64,000 nt of DNA from Rhizomys pruinosus (lineage: Eukaryota; Chordata; Mammalia; Rodentia; Spalacidae): NCBI GenBank assembly GCA_009823505.1, contig VZQC01009973.1, forward strand, positions 145,809-209,808, read 5' to 3'. A program made the position numbers and the translations under genes. Under the pieces are notes generated by a model. The model saw only the letters and a list, made by a program, of their open reading frames with translations, ran no database searches and was not told the DNA's origin. Shown in pieces: positions 41,504-54,489 of the stretch; position 1 is the first letter of the stretch; each line of letters opens with the position of its first letter.

Positions 41504-42115
41504 TGTGTATCATCTCTTGGTCTTTAATCAAACGTGGCCACAATCCGCATGATTTTCTTCCCTCCTAGAACCAGGCTCACAGTTTCACAAGGCCACAAGA
41601 CTCAAAGCTGTCTCCTACTGGCATGGTAACAGTTCCTAGTTTGAGTTTCTGGAAAGGATGGGGGAGGGAACCCTGAGATGTCACCTATGAGAAATGAAAT
41701 GGACGCAAAGAGAGGGTCCGGGAGAAAAGCAACTCAGTTTTATTCAGGCTAATGTGCTTATATATCAAAGCTACTGTTCTCTGGGCAAGAAAATGGGGGC
41801 AGAAGGGTGTGAATGAGAGGAAAGGAAGTGCAGGCCATCTTTGCTCCTATTGGGGACAGCAGAGCTCCTGTTTGTGCAACCAGCAAACTAGAGGTGTTAC
41901 ATTTTGCTCAATACCTCAAAGGAAGAGGCCATCAGGGTCTGTAACTTTGCAGAGAAAAAGTGAGGCAGCATAAACCACAATACCTAGAACTCACGGAGCT
42001 AGAGATAACTCACAGAGGCAACTTGAATGCCCATGGATATATCAGATAACTCTCAGAAGTTCTGGGACAGAACTTGCAGGTCCTGTCTCTAGCCAGACAA
42101 AGTTTCATTCCTACA
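41504..42115 (-). mobile_element. Class II ERV solo LTR with intact 6-bp target duplication
   Basis: The 612-bp element starts TGTGTATC and ends CCTACA on the plus strand. It is flanked by GGTGAG at 41498-41503 and 42116-42121. The 6-bp duplication indicates a class II (ERVK/betaretroviral) integrase. On the minus strand TATATAAGCAC (41754-41764) precedes AATAAA (41739-41744) and CTCCCGGACCCTCTCTTTGC. Unit C carries the uninterrupted target (GAAATGGGTAGGGGATTGG near 59101), so the LTR entered unit A after the duplication. Confidence 0.85.
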
Positions 42116-42830
42116 GGTGAGGGACTGTCCCTAGACTGAAAACTACAGGGTCCTGATTACTGCTGGGTGAGGAAGAGTAGGCTTTACCTAAGAATTACAG
42201 GTGTGCTGATTAGACTCTTCTAAAATAATTTGAATGGAAGGACATCTGGTTTCATGAGCCTAACTGGATAGGGCATTGCTTGTAGCACATAATGCATGTG
42301 TTCCACTGGGGGATGGAACATGAGGTGGACTCAGTTTTATTGGGAACCCTTGTATGAGATGGTCAAATATTCAATAGAAATAAATGAAATAATAGTAAAG
42401 AATTATAAATATGATAATAGTCTTTATGAATTTAAAGAACACACAAACAACACAAAGTAGGTTAAAAAAATAGGGAAAATTCCCCACTGAAAACACAAAA
42501 GAAATACCGAAGGGAACTCGGGCAGAAATTAAGGAAGTAAAAATTCAATAAGCAATTTGAAACAGCATGATCAATCTTCAGTATTAGAATGTATGGCTTG
42601 GAAAACTCAGTATCAAGATTGGACAATGAAGTAGAAGAAATGGAACCACACAAGTGAAGAACATGAAACAAAACAGGATTAGAAGATGCAGGGGAGCTGA
42701 TAACCAAGAATAACAGTAACTTATACAAATTAGGCATAGGGGAAAGAGAAGAATATCATATCAATGACATTCTAATGTTAACACTACTGTAGAAAAAATA
42801 GGTGTAATGGTCTACAAAGAAATATTCCAC

Positions 42831-43860
42831 TGTCTGGTACCAAGTACTCTATTAGTTACTTTGCTGTTGCTGTGATGAAATACCATGACCAAGGCAAGTT
42901 TTTAAGGAATTGTTTGTTTGGCTTACGGTTCCAGAGGAATCAGAGTCCCTCATACTGTGGAAGAATGACAGCACAGGAGAATGGAGCAGAAATCTGAGCA
43001 GTTATATCCTTAATATTCACAATTGGCAGAAAAAAGAAACTAAGTGTGGGACAAAACTCTCAACTCTCAAAGCCCACCTCTGAGATGTGCTTCCTCCGGC
43101 AAGGCCACACGTCCTAAACCTCCACAAACATGCCACCGGCTAGGGTGAAGTATTCACATATTTGGATCCTGGGAGGACAGTCTAATCCAAACAAAAGGAT
43201 ACCCTAAGAAATTCTTAAGCAGTTACCTAATTAATTAACTTATTAGTCAATTAAAATAAATTTGACCTAGTGTCCAACTTGTAAGTTACATAGGGTGATG
43301 AAAAACATCCAGTGAATCATTCTTAAATACAGCCTTTACCCTGACCTATGTGAGGTCACTATGACTATGCTTGCAATATCCTGCAGTTTTGCTTCGTTAT
43401 AGCATGAGGCCTGAGATGTAAATATCTCTATTCTTACTGGACGCTACACTTCTCTCCAAACACTCCCCCTTTGAATAGCTGGGTTCAGATATTTCCAAAG
43501 ACTGCAATTCTGTTTTCTTCCTGGCAAAATCATTCCTGTGGCAAGGAGATTAACTAAGGAAAAAAAATCATTAAAGTAAATACTGAGGAGTCATTTTCAA
43601 TGGGCTCATAAGGATATTGTTCTTAATCTCTGGATAAGAATGATCCCTTTTAAGTATATAAATGTGTCTTTATTGATCTCTTCTGTCTACTATGACATGC
43701 ACTCTGATGTGGTTAGAACAAGGCAGTTAACACAATCAATAAATCACAGATTTTATTGATGTTGCCAATGTTCTTTCCCAATTGCCTGCAAGGCTGCACT
43801 ACCTTTCGAGATCATGGTCATTCAGAAGAAAATACTAAGCAATATCTACACAGATAGCTG
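42831..43860. repeat. Segmental duplication unit B, truncated
   Basis: The unit repeats the first kilobase of unit A in the same orientation: MT LTR at 42850-43190, then GACCTAGTGTCCAACTTGTA, AGTGAATCATTCTTAAATAC and CCAATTGCCTGCAAGGCTGC. It ends at about 43860 and runs into unrelated L1 pieces. Confidence 0.75.
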
Positions 43861-43959
43861 TTCTGGAAACATTATTTCATTTATATGAATTCGAAATCAT
43901 AGACATGAATAGCAATATAGACAAGTGACAGTACATGAACTTAAAAAGCTTTAGCCAAC

Positions 43960-44135
43960 TTCCACATTGAGAATTTTGAGAAAGACTGAGAAAAAGATGA
44001 AAAACATGTTTGGCAGAATGTATAAGGTCTGGTGGGGTGGGGGGAGTAGGGAAGGGGACACTGGTCTAGATTTGATTAGTAACATAATCGTGTATAGAAA
44101 AAAGATATATAAAAAATTAAAAAAAGCTTTAGCAC
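43960..44135 (+). mobile_element. L1 3'-UTR fragment, plus strand
   Basis: GACTGAGAAAAAGATGAAAA, GTTTGGCAGAATGTATAAGG, a G-rich block (44030-44060) and an A-rich end give the L1 3' terminus. Confidence 0.7.
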
Positions 44136-44335
44136 ACCTGTCGTTGACTGCTTTCCTCTGAACATGACATATTTGTTGCCTTCCTAAATGGTCAAGAGAT
44201 AATTACCCTCAAGAGGACCCCTGAAAAGAATGGGTCTAATAGCATTTGGACCTGGAGAGGAGCCATTTACTCAACAGTCACACCCCTGCCCAAGGATATG
44301 TCAGAAGTGAATGGTTACTGGGGGAGCAATATACT

Positions 44336-44498
44336 TCTTTTTTTATTTATTTATTATGTGTATGAATGTACTGTCTGCATGTAGATTTGTGCACCTGTGT
44401 CGTGCAATGCTGCGGAGGTCAGAAGAGGGTGTCAGACTCCTCTGGAACTGGAGTTCTCCTGGAATTGGAGTTACAGACGGTTCTCAGCCACCATGTGT
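44336..44498 (-). repeat. B2 SINE, reverse strand, head missing
   Basis: TTATTTATTTATTATGTGTA, TGTCTGCATGTAGATTTGTG, CAATGCTGCGGAGGTCAGAA and both copies of the 17-bp duplicated motif are visible. The element ends at CAGCCACCATGTG, so the tRNA-like head is absent. Confidence 0.88.
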
Positions 44499-44639
44499 GA
44501 CATGAGGAGAATCACTTCTTTGGCTTCTCATTCTTTTCCTGTCTGCCATAAAAAGAGGAAAGTCAAACTGAGTGACCAACCAGTCCTCCATATTAACATT
44601 TGATATTAGCAACAGAAGCCAAAAAAACAAACAAAGGGG

Positions 44640-45909
44640 GAAACATCAGCAAAAACAGCAACAACAAATAAAATACACATGACAAAGAAACAATGGAAAA
44701 GCAAAAATATAGAAAAAGCTCATAATAAATCCCGACCAAACTCAACCAATCCTGTAGAAGATCCCAACAACGAGATCCCTGGAAGGAAACAAAGACACTG
44801 ACATTAGAAGAACAATTATATACATATTCAAAGACTATAAAGAACAAATCCTAGAACTAAAATGAGAGAATGAAAAGCTCATGAAGGGATTAGAAAGAAA
44901 GTATTATAAACTCTGGAAAGAACTAAAGGAGATATTGACAAACTCAGAAAAGAACAAGATGAAGAGAAATAAAAACTCTGAAAAGAACTAGAGGAAGAAA
45001 AATACAAACTCCAGAAAGAAATAAAGGAGGAGAATGACAAACTCCAGAAGGAAGGGGAAACATTGAAAAGATCTCAGGCAGAAAGGAAAAAAAGAACCTG
45101 ACTAGTGAAGCAAGGAGCTTTCAGAAGAGAATGAAAAGCTCCAAAAGGAAGTGGAAATACTGAAGAAATCATAGGATGAAATGAAAAAGGAAATTGAACA
45201 TTCAGGCATTCATCAGGAAATGATGGGAAAAAGCCTCAGAAGCAGAATGAATGAAGCAGAAATAAGAATATCCGACCTGCAGGATAACACAGCACAGCTA
45301 GAAACCTCAAGTAAAGATTATGAAAAATTAAAAAAAAACACAAGTGTGGAACAACCAGGAAATGTAGGGCACAATGAAAAGAACAAACCTCTGCATCATA
45401 GGGAAAGAGGAAGGAGAAGAATCCCAAGAGAATGGTATAGATAGATCTGCAACAGAATAATAGAAAAAAATTTCCTCAAACTGAAAAAGGACAAAACCAT
45501 ACAAATACAAAAAGCACATAGAACACCAAATACACAAGACCAGAAAAGAAATTCCACACATCATATCATAGTTAAAACACTAGATGCTCAAAACAAGGAC
45601 AAAATACTGAAAGCCACAAGAGAAAAGCAACAAGTTACATATAAGGGGAAGCCCGTCAGAATTACAGCTGACATCGCAGTGCAAACTATGTAAGCCAGAA
45701 GAACATGGACCAAAGTATTCCCAGTGCTAAAAGACTTTAGATGCAAAGTCAGATTACTATACCCAGCAAAAATGTCAATCATTGTTGAAGGAGTAAGAAA
45801 AATCTTTCATGACATAAAAATAATGAAAAAAACACATGTCAAAAAACCAACACTTCAGAAAATATATGAAGCAATTCAAAAAACAGAGGAAAGGAGCAAC
45901 TATCCTTAA
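44640..45909 (+). pseudogene. L1 ORF1, broken
   Basis: L1 ORF1 encodes an RNA-binding chaperone. Text from about 44850 is rich in Lys/Glu and reads as its coiled coil (repeated ERKKLQKE-type motifs). Open blocks follow at 45181-45444 (SRMNEAEIRISDLQDNTAQ) and the C-terminal domain at 45724-45909 (LLYPAKMSIIVEGVRKIFHD). Multiple stops and frameshifts mean no full-length protein is encoded. Confidence 0.85.
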
Positions 45910-45989
45910 GCAACCCAAGAGAGAAATTACCAAAAGCATAATATAGTAAATAAATACCTAGACCAAGAATACAAAGGAAAAATAAGTTG

Positions 45990-48580
45990 AAAGGAAACAA
46001 CACATATCTCTCAATAATAACCTTAAATATTAATGGTCTAAACTCCCAAATCAAAAGACATAGACTGGGAGAATGGATTAGGAAACAGAATCCATCTAAT
46101 ATGCTGCCTACAAGAAACCCATCTCACACTCAAGGACAGACAACACCTTAGAGTGAAGGGATGGAAAAAATATTCCAAGCAAATGGTACCAAAAAGGAAG
46201 TAGGAGTGTATATTCTAATATCAGACAGGACCTCACAGTAAAATTAATCAGAAAAGACAAAGAGGGCCATTATATCCTTATCAATGGAACAATTAACCAG
46301 GAAGATTTCATGATCTTAAATGTTTATGCACCAAACTCTGGTGCATTGAGCTTTATAAATACAATACTTCCAGACCTCAAGAAACAGATTAATTCCAGCA
46401 TGCTAAAAGTGGGCAACTTCAATACCCACTGAACCTCCTGGATAGAACAACTGGACAAAAAATAAACAGAGAGACATCAGAACTGAACAATACAATACAA
46501 TAAATGGACCTCACAGATATGTACAAAATATTCTACCCAAACACCAGAGAATATCCTTTCTACTCAGTGTCCCATGGAACATTCTCCAAAATCCACAACA
46601 TATTTGGGACACACACACAAAAATGTCAGCAACTTCAAAAGGATTGAAATTATTCCATGCATTCTATCAGACCACAGCGCAATAAAGCTCAATTTTAAGT
46701 ACTTGGCTAAGCCTTACTAATTATAAGAACACATGGAGACTAAAGAAAACAATCCTGAATAATGAGTGGGTCAGGGAAGAAATAAAGAATGAAATAAAAA
46801 CATTCGTGGAACTAAACGAAAATGACAATACAACAAAACAAAACCTGTGGGATACATTAAAGTCAGTCCTAAGAGGGAAATTTATAGCCTAAATGCCCAC
46901 ATTAAAAAAAAAAAAAGAAAGAGAACAAATAAACAATCTAACACTCCAGCTAAAAACACTTGAGAGACAACAAACGAATCCTTAACCCAACAGACAGGAA
47001 GAAATAACAAAAATCAAAGCAGACATCAATGAAATGGAAACAAAGAAAACAATACAAAAACTCAATGAATCCAAAAGCTGGTTCTTTGAAAAAAATAAAC
47101 AAAATAGACCTCTAAGCCAGCTAACCAAAAGAAAGAAAGAGAAACTCCAAATCAATAACATTCATGATGAAAGGATAAACATCACAACAGATAAAGAAGC
47201 GATCCAGACAGTCATATGAGAATACTTCAAAAGCCTATACTCTACTAAATTTGAAAACCTAAGAGAATGGATGAATATCTGAAATCCTGGGATTTGCCAA
47301 AGCTTAACAAAGAAGAGACTGTCAGCTTAAAGACCCATAATACTAGAGGAAATTGAAGATGTAATAAAAAGTCTCCCAACTAAAAAAAGCCCAGGCCCAG
47401 ATGGTTTCATAGCAGAATTCTATAAAACATTTAAAGAGTCCTTAAAATCATTAGTACTCACACATTTCAGAAGGATACAAATGGAGGGAAATATCCCAAA
47501 CTCCTTCTATGAAGCCAGAATCGCTGTAATACCAAAACCAGGCAAATACACAAACAAGAAAGAAAACTATTGACCCATACCATTAATGAATACAGATGCT
47601 GGAATTCTCAACAAAATACTTGAAAAGTGCATACAGACCCACATCAAAAAGATCATCCATCATGGCCAGGTTGGATTCATAGCAGAGATGCAGGGATGGT
47701 TCAACATATATAAATCAATGAATATCATAAAACACAGAAATGGATTGAAAGACAAAAAAAAACACACGATCATCTCAGTTGATGCAGACAAAGCTTTTGA
47801 CAAAATTCAGCATCCCTTCATGCTTAAAGTCCTAGAGGGAATTGGACTGGAGGGATCATTCTTCAATGTAATCAAAGCAATATACAAGAAACCCACAGCC
47901 AACATCATACTAAATGGAGAAAATTTGGAATCATTCCCTTTAAAGATAAAAACATGGCAGGGCTGTCCACTATCACCACTCCTCTGCAATATAGTGCTTG
48001 AAATGCTTGCTAGGGCAATAAGGCAAGAAAGAAAAATTAAAGGAGTAATAATTGAAGAGAAGGAAGTAAAACTATCCCTTTTTGCAGATGATATGATAGT
48101 TTACCAAAGGGATGCTAACAAGAAAACCCCAACAGAAAACTCTTAGGAATGATTAAAAGTTTCAGTAAAGTGGCAGGATACAAAATAAACCTAGAAAAAT
48201 CAGTAGCCTTTCTTTACACCAACAATAAGCAACTGGAGAAGGAATATAAGGAGACCTTCCCAATCACAATAGCCTCAAAATACACCTGGAAATAAACCTT
48301 ACCAAAGACACCAAAGACCTCTACAAAAAATTTAAAACGCTGAAGAAGGAGATTGAAAATGACATCAAAATTTGGAAAGACCTCCCATGCTTATGGATTA
48401 GAAAAATAATATATTAAAAATGTCCATTCTACCCAAATTAATATACAGATTCAATGCAATCCCAATCAAAACCCCATGAGGTTTTTCACAGACTTGGGAA
48501 AAAAGCTACTTAAATTCATATGGAAAAAAAAGACACTCAATAGCTAAAGCAACCCTGAGTGAAAAGTATGGTAGCAATAC
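45990..48580 (+). pseudogene. L1 ORF2 (endonuclease and reverse transcriptase), broken
   Basis: The endonuclease region starts near 46000 (ACCTTAAATATTAATGGTCT) and runs to about 46720. Reverse transcriptase follows. The frame at 47586-48146 contains [30 protein letters not shown] and the catalytic FADD box ([14 protein letters not shown], about 48075-48115), all conserved. Upstream and downstream frames are interrupted. The copy breaks off near 48580, where other L1 3' pieces follow. With ORF1 this is the most complete L1 in the window at about 3.9 kb, but it is inactive. Confidence 0.9.
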
Positions 48581-48619
48581 AAGTTGGAGCGAATAACAAG
48601 AAAATAACTAAAATAAAAA

Positions 48620-49330
48620 ACCTCTGGAAAGATTCAGAAAAAAGATTCAGGACATGTATGGCAAAGTGCAGGGTCTTAGGTGGGGTAGGGGGGCATGGAA
48701 AGGTAAGAGACTCTAGATTCCATTGAGAAGTGATGTATGACTTATGTAAAAAGTTTAATAACAATAAAAATAAAACTCAAAATTAGCCTATCACCTGACC
48801 CAGCCATACCATTCCTGGGTATATACCCACAAGATGCATCTTACCACAAAGATACATGCATAGCTATGTTTATTGCAGCTCTCTTCATAATATCAAAGAG
48901 CTGTAACCAACCTGAATGCCCTTCAACTGATGACTGCATAACAGAAATGTGGTACATCTACACAATGGAGTTCTATGCAGCAGTAAAGAAAGATGACATC
49001 ATGAACTTTGGTGGGAAATGGATGGAACTCAAAGCCATTATTCTAAGTGAAGTAACACAGTCCCAGAAAAAAAAAGGCAAATGGTTTCCCTCAGTTGTGG
49101 ATGCTAGCACCAAATCCCCAGTTGGCAGTCAAACTAAGCAACTTTATTATTATATTTCATTGTATCTGAAAGCAACTGTGCTATTATAATGTGAATCTCT
49201 TAATGGGCTCTAGAATTGTCCTATCACTTGTATTCACACATTGTAATTACCATATATGGGTAGAAGATATGGATTCATATTCTAAAAAAACAAATAAAGA
49301 ATATAAAGTTATACTTCTTTTTACCTGCAT
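48620..49330 (+). mobile_element. L1 3'-UTR piece and L1 ORF2 C-terminus, plus strand
   Basis: Bases 48620-48775 carry a G-rich L1 3' terminus. Bases 48785-49190 encode ORF2 C-terminal text (AIPFLGIYPQDASYHKDTC, MWYIYTMEFYAAVKKDDIMN), and 3' UTR continues to about 49330. These are two L1 insertions side by side. Confidence 0.85.
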
Positions 49331-49360
49331 GCAACTTTACTGTTAAAATGTGAATCTCTT

Positions 49361-49570
49361 GGGCTGGAGAGATTGCTCAGTGGTTAGGGGCACTGGCTGA
49401 TCTTGCAGAGGACCTGAGTTCGAATCCCAGCAACCACATGGAGGCTGGCAACTGTCTGCAACTCCAGATTCAGAGATCAGGCACAATCTTCTGTCCTCTT
49501 TGTGCATTGTACAGCACGGGCGCAATTGCATGCAGGCATAACACTCATAAAAAATAATAAAATAAAATAA
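49361..49570 (+). repeat. B2 SINE, plus strand
   Basis: The head GGGCTGGAGAGATTGCTCAG, the B box GAGTTCGAATCCC and the tail AATAATAAAATAAAATAAAA are visible. It is an older variant without the 17-bp duplication. Confidence 0.9.
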
Positions 49571-50095
49571 AATATTAATCTCTAAATGTGTTGTGGAATT
49601 AACCTATAGTTTATTTTCAGAATTTTAATTATGATTTATGTGTGGAGTATATATATGCTTATTTTGGAATAATATAAAATTAAAGGGAACAAAAAGAGAG
49701 AAAAATCCTATTCAAAGAACTGACCAAAACAGTAAACTTGTGCATCAAAAAGGTTACAAAAGAATGAGATAGAGCCAGGCATGGTGGTGCATGCCTTTAA
49801 TCCTAGCATTTGGGAGGCAGAGGCAGGTGGATCTTTGTGAGTTCAAGGCCAGCCTGGTCTACAGAGTGAGCTTCAAGACAGCTGGAGCTTCAGGGAGACC
49901 CTGTCTCAAAAAGACAAAAAAAAAAAAAAAAAGAATGAGATAAAGATGCAAGACAAGACTTAACATGTCTGACAGAATCCATGAGCTATGGTAGGGGGTT
50001 AGAGGGACATAAGTGATGGGTATGGATGGGGGAATGAGTCTAAATTTGATTAAGAAATCTTGTATGAAATGCAATCAATAAAAATTAAATAAAAA
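49571..50095 (+). mobile_element. L1 3' UTR, plus strand, split by a B1
   Basis: AAATGTGTTGTGGAATTAAC and ATTTTGGAATAATATAAAAT are shared with the 3' UTR at 16610-16700. After the B1 it continues with GACAGAATCCATGAGCTATG, a G-rich block and TTGTATGAAATGCAATCAAT. Confidence 0.8.
49772..49928 (+). repeat. B1 SINE, plus strand
   Basis: It starts GCCAGGCATGGTGGTGCATG and contains TTGTGAGTTCAAGGCCAGCC. It ends CCCTGTCTCAAAAAG plus poly-A. The target duplication AAAAGAATGAGATA lies at 49758-49771 and 49929-49942. It is a monomeric 7SL-derived rodent SINE. Confidence 0.96.
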
Positions 50096-50359
50096 ATTAA
50101 AAAGAAGAGGAAAGTTCATGTCCCCAGGTGAAAAGCTTTTGTAATAATTGATACCCATATTGGTGCTTGAGAGAACCAAGGAGGAGTTTGTGATGAGCAC
50201 TTGCAGTGTCTCTGCTCTGAGTGATGAGACAGACATACAAATGGAGCTCAAATGTCTGATGTTGGGCCTCAATGGAAGAAAACCTGGGATGGCTGTCCTT
50301 TCCATTATGTTATGGAAGGGTGTGTCATTGCTGCAGTAAAAACTTCACTGAAGCATTCA

Positions 50360-51150
50360 AACACATGCCAACTCACGGAACCTCTATGGAAAGCACTGTG
50401 GAAAACACTTAGACAATAAAAAATGAATCTACCACTTGACCCACTTGTGCCACTCCTTGCCATATTCCCAAAGGACTCATCCTACTGTAGAAAGACCTGT
50501 GCATCCATGTTGGCTGCTGCTCTTCACAATAGCTAAGAAATGGAAACAACATAAATGTCCTTCAACTAACTAATGGACAATAAACGTGGTAAATTTCACA
50601 ATGGAGTTCAACTCTGAAGTTAGAAAAGGTGAAATTATGAAATTTGCAGGTAAATGGATGGAACTAAAGAGTTAGACCAGGTGAAGTAACAGAAATGCAG
50701 AAGGCAATGTATGTTCTCTGTCATTTGCTGATTGCAACACCAATCCATTATATGTGACTGTATATCCTCATGGAACACCAGGAACTGTTAAAATGGAAAG
50801 ATATATGGAGGTAAAGGCAAAGAAAGAACATGAAAGAGGGAGTTTAGAAGGGAAAAATTTTTACCAGGGACTAGGTGAGGAAAGCGGGAGGGCTGACCTG
50901 GCAGTGAGGAGAGACATGAAGTGGGCCAAGATCAGGGGACTCAGTAGAGGGGAACCTTGGGAGGCATGTGTTTTTGTGGTGAGCATGGAGATGATGGGAA
51001 CACTGGGATTGGGGAAGGAGGAAGGTGGTCAGGTGGGAGGAAAAACAGTAGCAATGAATGAAACTTGGGGGGGGGGGGCACTAGAGAATTCAGAGGGAAA
51101 TGTTTTGCCCCTAAAAGCCCCTGAGAAATCCACAGACACTGCCTGAACAT
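50360..51150 (+). mobile_element. L1 ORF2 end and purine-rich 3' UTR, plus strand
   Basis: Bases 50365-50740 follow the ORF2 C-terminus (GGAAAGCACTGTGGAAAACA, ATGGATGGAACTAAAGAGTT). Bases 50750-51150 are a purine-rich 3' UTR with a G10 run near 51068. The long frames on both strands here are low-complexity by-products. Bases 51151-51440 hold nothing recognisable. Confidence 0.8.
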
Positions 51151-51440
51151 TATTGCATACCTATACCCAAGGGCTGCATGGTAGAGAACATAGTGACATA
51201 GAGGAGAGACATCCTTTTTAGTGGTTGGTCAGGGTGAACTATGAAACTACAAGAATACACAGGCTATCACAAGAGTTATTGGTATCTCCCAGACCCAGAA
51301 GATAATACCCTACCTCTGAACGCAGGACAGATTGATTTTGGGTCCTGTACTTGGAGCAGCAGAGCAGAAACTGATCTGGACACCTTATACTTGAAGTTTA
51401 ACTCTCATAGTTATTGAAAATAAAATATAAACTATAAGGG

Positions 51441-52330
51441 AGAAAATAAATCAATAGACAAAAACAGCCCTAAAACCTAATAACCATAAACACTGGCACA
51501 GCAAATTATTGGTGCAGAAGACACACTGTTATCTGATTGTGGAGTAATCAAAAGTTATTTAATTAGAATTAATACCTTCTCATTGAGAGTTAATTCATGG
51601 GTGGAACTGTAAATATAGCCAAATATACATGGCTATAGTGATGATGGATCCTAGAGTAAACATTTTTTTATCATTTCTCTGGACAAATTAAATTTCTTTC
51701 TAAATGCTAAATATGGATGCTTATATTAACAGAGAAATATACCATATAGTAGTCATCAAAGAGGCTTGTTTTGTTACAGAGAGAGGCTACTGCAAATTCA
51801 CACAACATGTCAGGTGTATGTGTGAGCAACCTCAGGTCCTTGGTCAAACATCTACAATTGAACCTTTACACTTAAGGCTAAAGAGGAAAGATGGTTAGAG
51901 AGTAAACTAGTGGATCCATGAATTGTCAGGAGAGAACCTTTCTTTTACAACAGAGTGTGATGCACAGAGATGTTCACAAGTGGTCAACTTTTAAAGAATA
52001 ATAGACTGCAGAATATGTGTCCCTGGATAAGATATCAATATTGGAACTCATTTAACCATGGCCCAGGGACCATTGTAGAAGAGGGGGCAGAAAGATTGTA
52101 AGTGCAAAGGCTGGCAAATGAACATAGTGGGACAGAGGCTTTTAGGCCAATGGAAGACTGAACATGTACACTTTGGAAATTGTGGGATCAAGAACAAGAC
52201 CCATGCCAACTCAATCAAACAAGGTTCAGATTAGAGCAGGCTTGTCCTAGCCTGGGAACTGATGGAAATGATTAGTACAGTGTGAGGGAGACTATGCTAA
52301 TTTACCATCTCTAGATGGGCTGACTAGACG
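51441..52330. repeat. Dispersed repeat of unidentified class, copy 2
   Basis: It parallels 16946-17924 over most of its length (TTGAGAGTTAATTCATGGGT, GTCATCAAAGAGGCTTGTTT, GGGGGCAGAAAGATTGTAAG). The shared phrases keep the same order and spacing but there is no conserved frame. Confidence 0.55.
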
Positions 52331-52790
52331 CAGTGAGTGAATTTTCAAAGAAGGGTATGTGGCTATGAATGTGGGAGCTAAGATGTGTGTCAAAATACAT
52401 GAGATCCAGTGGGGCATATTGAGGGAACAGGTAGATGGAGGGTTCAGAATTTGATTAAGAACTAGAGAATGAGGTAATGAAAGCTAAAAAAACTAAAAAA
52501 AGAGAACATCCCAGCTGATAAAGGAAATTATAGTCCAGTCACTCTGATGAATATAGACATAAAAAATATTCAATAAAATATTTACAATCCAAATGCAAGA
52601 TCGCATCAAATGTTTATCTTGCAACATCAACCATGTCTATGATTAAAAGAGCTAAGAGTGAATGAAAATGTTACAGGACATTAAAATGAAAATTGAAGTG
52701 TCTGATAGGTTAATTAGCTTGATTTAGTATGCAACATGATCCTACTCCAAAAAATAATGACGCTGACCAGAAAAACACTGGGTAAAAGTC
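52331..52790 (+). mobile_element. L1 3'-UTR and ORF2 pieces, plus strand
   Basis: ATGAGATCCAGTGGGGCATA and AATTTGATTAAGAACTAGAG belong to an L1 3' terminus. CTGATAAAGGAAATTATAGT and GATGAATATAGACATAAAAA (52520-52570) belong to ORF2 reverse transcriptase. All are fragments. Confidence 0.65.
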
Positions 52791-53149
52791 AAGGATGATT
52801 TTTAAAAAACTCCTTCAAAATAGGTAGAGATACAAGTTTTCCCAATCCTACATGGTCATCCCTTAAAATATGTGTAGGGCAACAATAAACAAATTCAGAG
52901 TGTGGTGGACTAGGAAAAGACACAGGAGAAGTGGAGTGGGAGATCAAAGAATGGAGAAATAGATGAACATTGCACTGTTTTAAGAAACTTTTCAAAATTA
53001 AAGTTTTTAAAACATAAGATAAAATTTAACACAATTATCACAGTAAGTAGAGAAGATAGAGTCAAATGGTTGTCAGAGTTTTTCATCGTCTGAATAGTCC
53101 TTTATACATGTGTGGCCCACATCCACATGCTGTTTGCTGTTCTTCTCTC

Positions 53150-53475
53150 CCTGGCTTAGCTCTGGCAAGGAGAGATGAAGGAACCACAAGGTATTTTACC
53201 TGACAGAATGAAAAGACAAGGACAGACATACAGACAAGGACTCAGAGAAAGCCCTAGGTAATAGACTCTAATGTTGGAACTCAAGGCTTTTATACTAGCC
53301 CAGGCATGGGCCAGGGCATGTACAAACAATTGGGGGCTAGCTGGGGCAGGCAATTGGGACAAGGGAACCTCAGGCTATAATCCAGATCAAAGTTCTTTCC
53401 TGAGAGATCAAAGGACAGTCCAGACTTTCACTGGTCTCTGAGAAATAGCAGGGGTCAAGGCTGCCAGGGAACAGC
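53150..53475 (-). mobile_element. Probable ERV solo LTR, reverse strand
   Basis: On the minus strand a GTATAAAAGCC TATA-like motif (about 53286-53296) is followed by a region ending in CTCCTTGCCAGAGC. The stretch is GC-richer than its surroundings, has no coding frame and has no internal retroviral part. Boundaries and target duplication are not clear, so the call is tentative. Confidence 0.4.
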
Positions 53476-53514
53476 TTTTAAGTGCTCCTGCCACAAGAAT
53501 ACCTACAAAAAGAT

Positions 53515-54475
53515 GAGCTAAGAATAAACTTAACCAAGGAGATAAAGCAATTCCACAATGAAAATTTTAAAACATTGAAGGAGGATAGTGAAAAGGCACA
53601 AAATGATGGAAAGAACTCCCATTCTCATGAATTCTCTCAATCAGATAGGTGTATTATTTACCATTCATCAAAAAAACCCTTATTTTGGCAACAGATGGAG
53701 GCTATTACTGAGTTCCCCAACTGATTACACACAGAGAATATTTGTCTGAATGATTCCTACCTTTATGTGACACATCTACAATGCAACCTCTACACTTTAG
53801 GCTAATAGGAAATAGTGAAATAGAAGTAGAAAGAATACTAACACATATCCCAATTCTCACATGCAACACTGTGAAATGCACACAAAAGGTCACAGCTGGG
53901 AAAGGTCTAGCGCATAAGAGACCCTCAGACTGCAGTTGCATGTTCCTGGATAGGATTTATATATAAACCTTACCCTTATGTGGCTCAGGAACCAATGAAG
54001 AAGAAATGGCATATTGATTGCAGGAGCCAGGGGACACAGTAAATGATGATAAAGAAACTTAGGATCTTCTAGGCCTCTGCAAACTTGCTTCTATGGACTT
54101 ATAGCAATGGTGACATCAGGTACAAGACCTATGAAAACTCAATTAGAAGACAACTTGGCATACAATTGGGAAAAGGGCTGCGGTCCCCAACCTTAGCTAA
54201 GGACCTATTTGCATCTGTTTACTGCAGGCTTAGAGAGAGTAGATCTTCTTTAAGTGAGGGACACTAGATAGGCTGTTGAGACTTCAGTAGATGAGCTTGT
54301 ATTAAGGGAGCTTGTATCTGGGGTCACAAACTTTGCTAGATGAGCCTTAATCTATAGGAAAGAATCCATGAAATCCAGGGGTTCTGAGGGCTGTGAACGG
54401 GGCAGGGAGTCTAAACATGGTCAAGATGTTTTGTATGTGTTACCCAATAATTCAATAAACATATATTTTGAGGAA
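53515..54475. repeat. L1 ORF2 scrap, then dispersed repeat copy 3
   Basis: Bases 53515-53650 match L1 ORF2 (AACTTAACCAAGGAGATAAA). From 53655 the unidentified dispersed repeat follows (CATTCATCAAAAAAACCCTT, GGCAACAGATGGAGGCTATT, ACATCTACAATGCAACCTCT). An L1-like 3' terminus (GAATCCATGAAATCCAGGGG, then TTTGTATGTGTTACCC) ends it at about 54350-54475. Confidence 0.55.
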
Positions 54476-54489
54476 AAATGAGCAGTACT

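Larger units (their letters stand above)
39640..42830. repeat. Segmental duplication unit A
   Basis: The unit begins with an MT-type LTR and continues through a roughly 650-base AT-rich part (GACCTAGTTCCCAACTTGTA, AGTGAATCATGCTAAAATAC). It then passes L1 pieces and the dispersed repeat (about 40990-41480), ending with AAACCACCACTGTCC-like wording just before unit B. Units B (42831-43860) and C (57960-59885) share most of it. The A-to-B spacing of about 3.2 kb includes a 618-bp LTR insertion found only in A. No gene is seen inside. Confidence 0.75.

Noticed and set aside
50754..51146. 130-codon plus-strand frame
   Set aside because: It lies in an L1 purine-rich 3' UTR. Its Gly/Glu/Lys-rich composition explains the openness.
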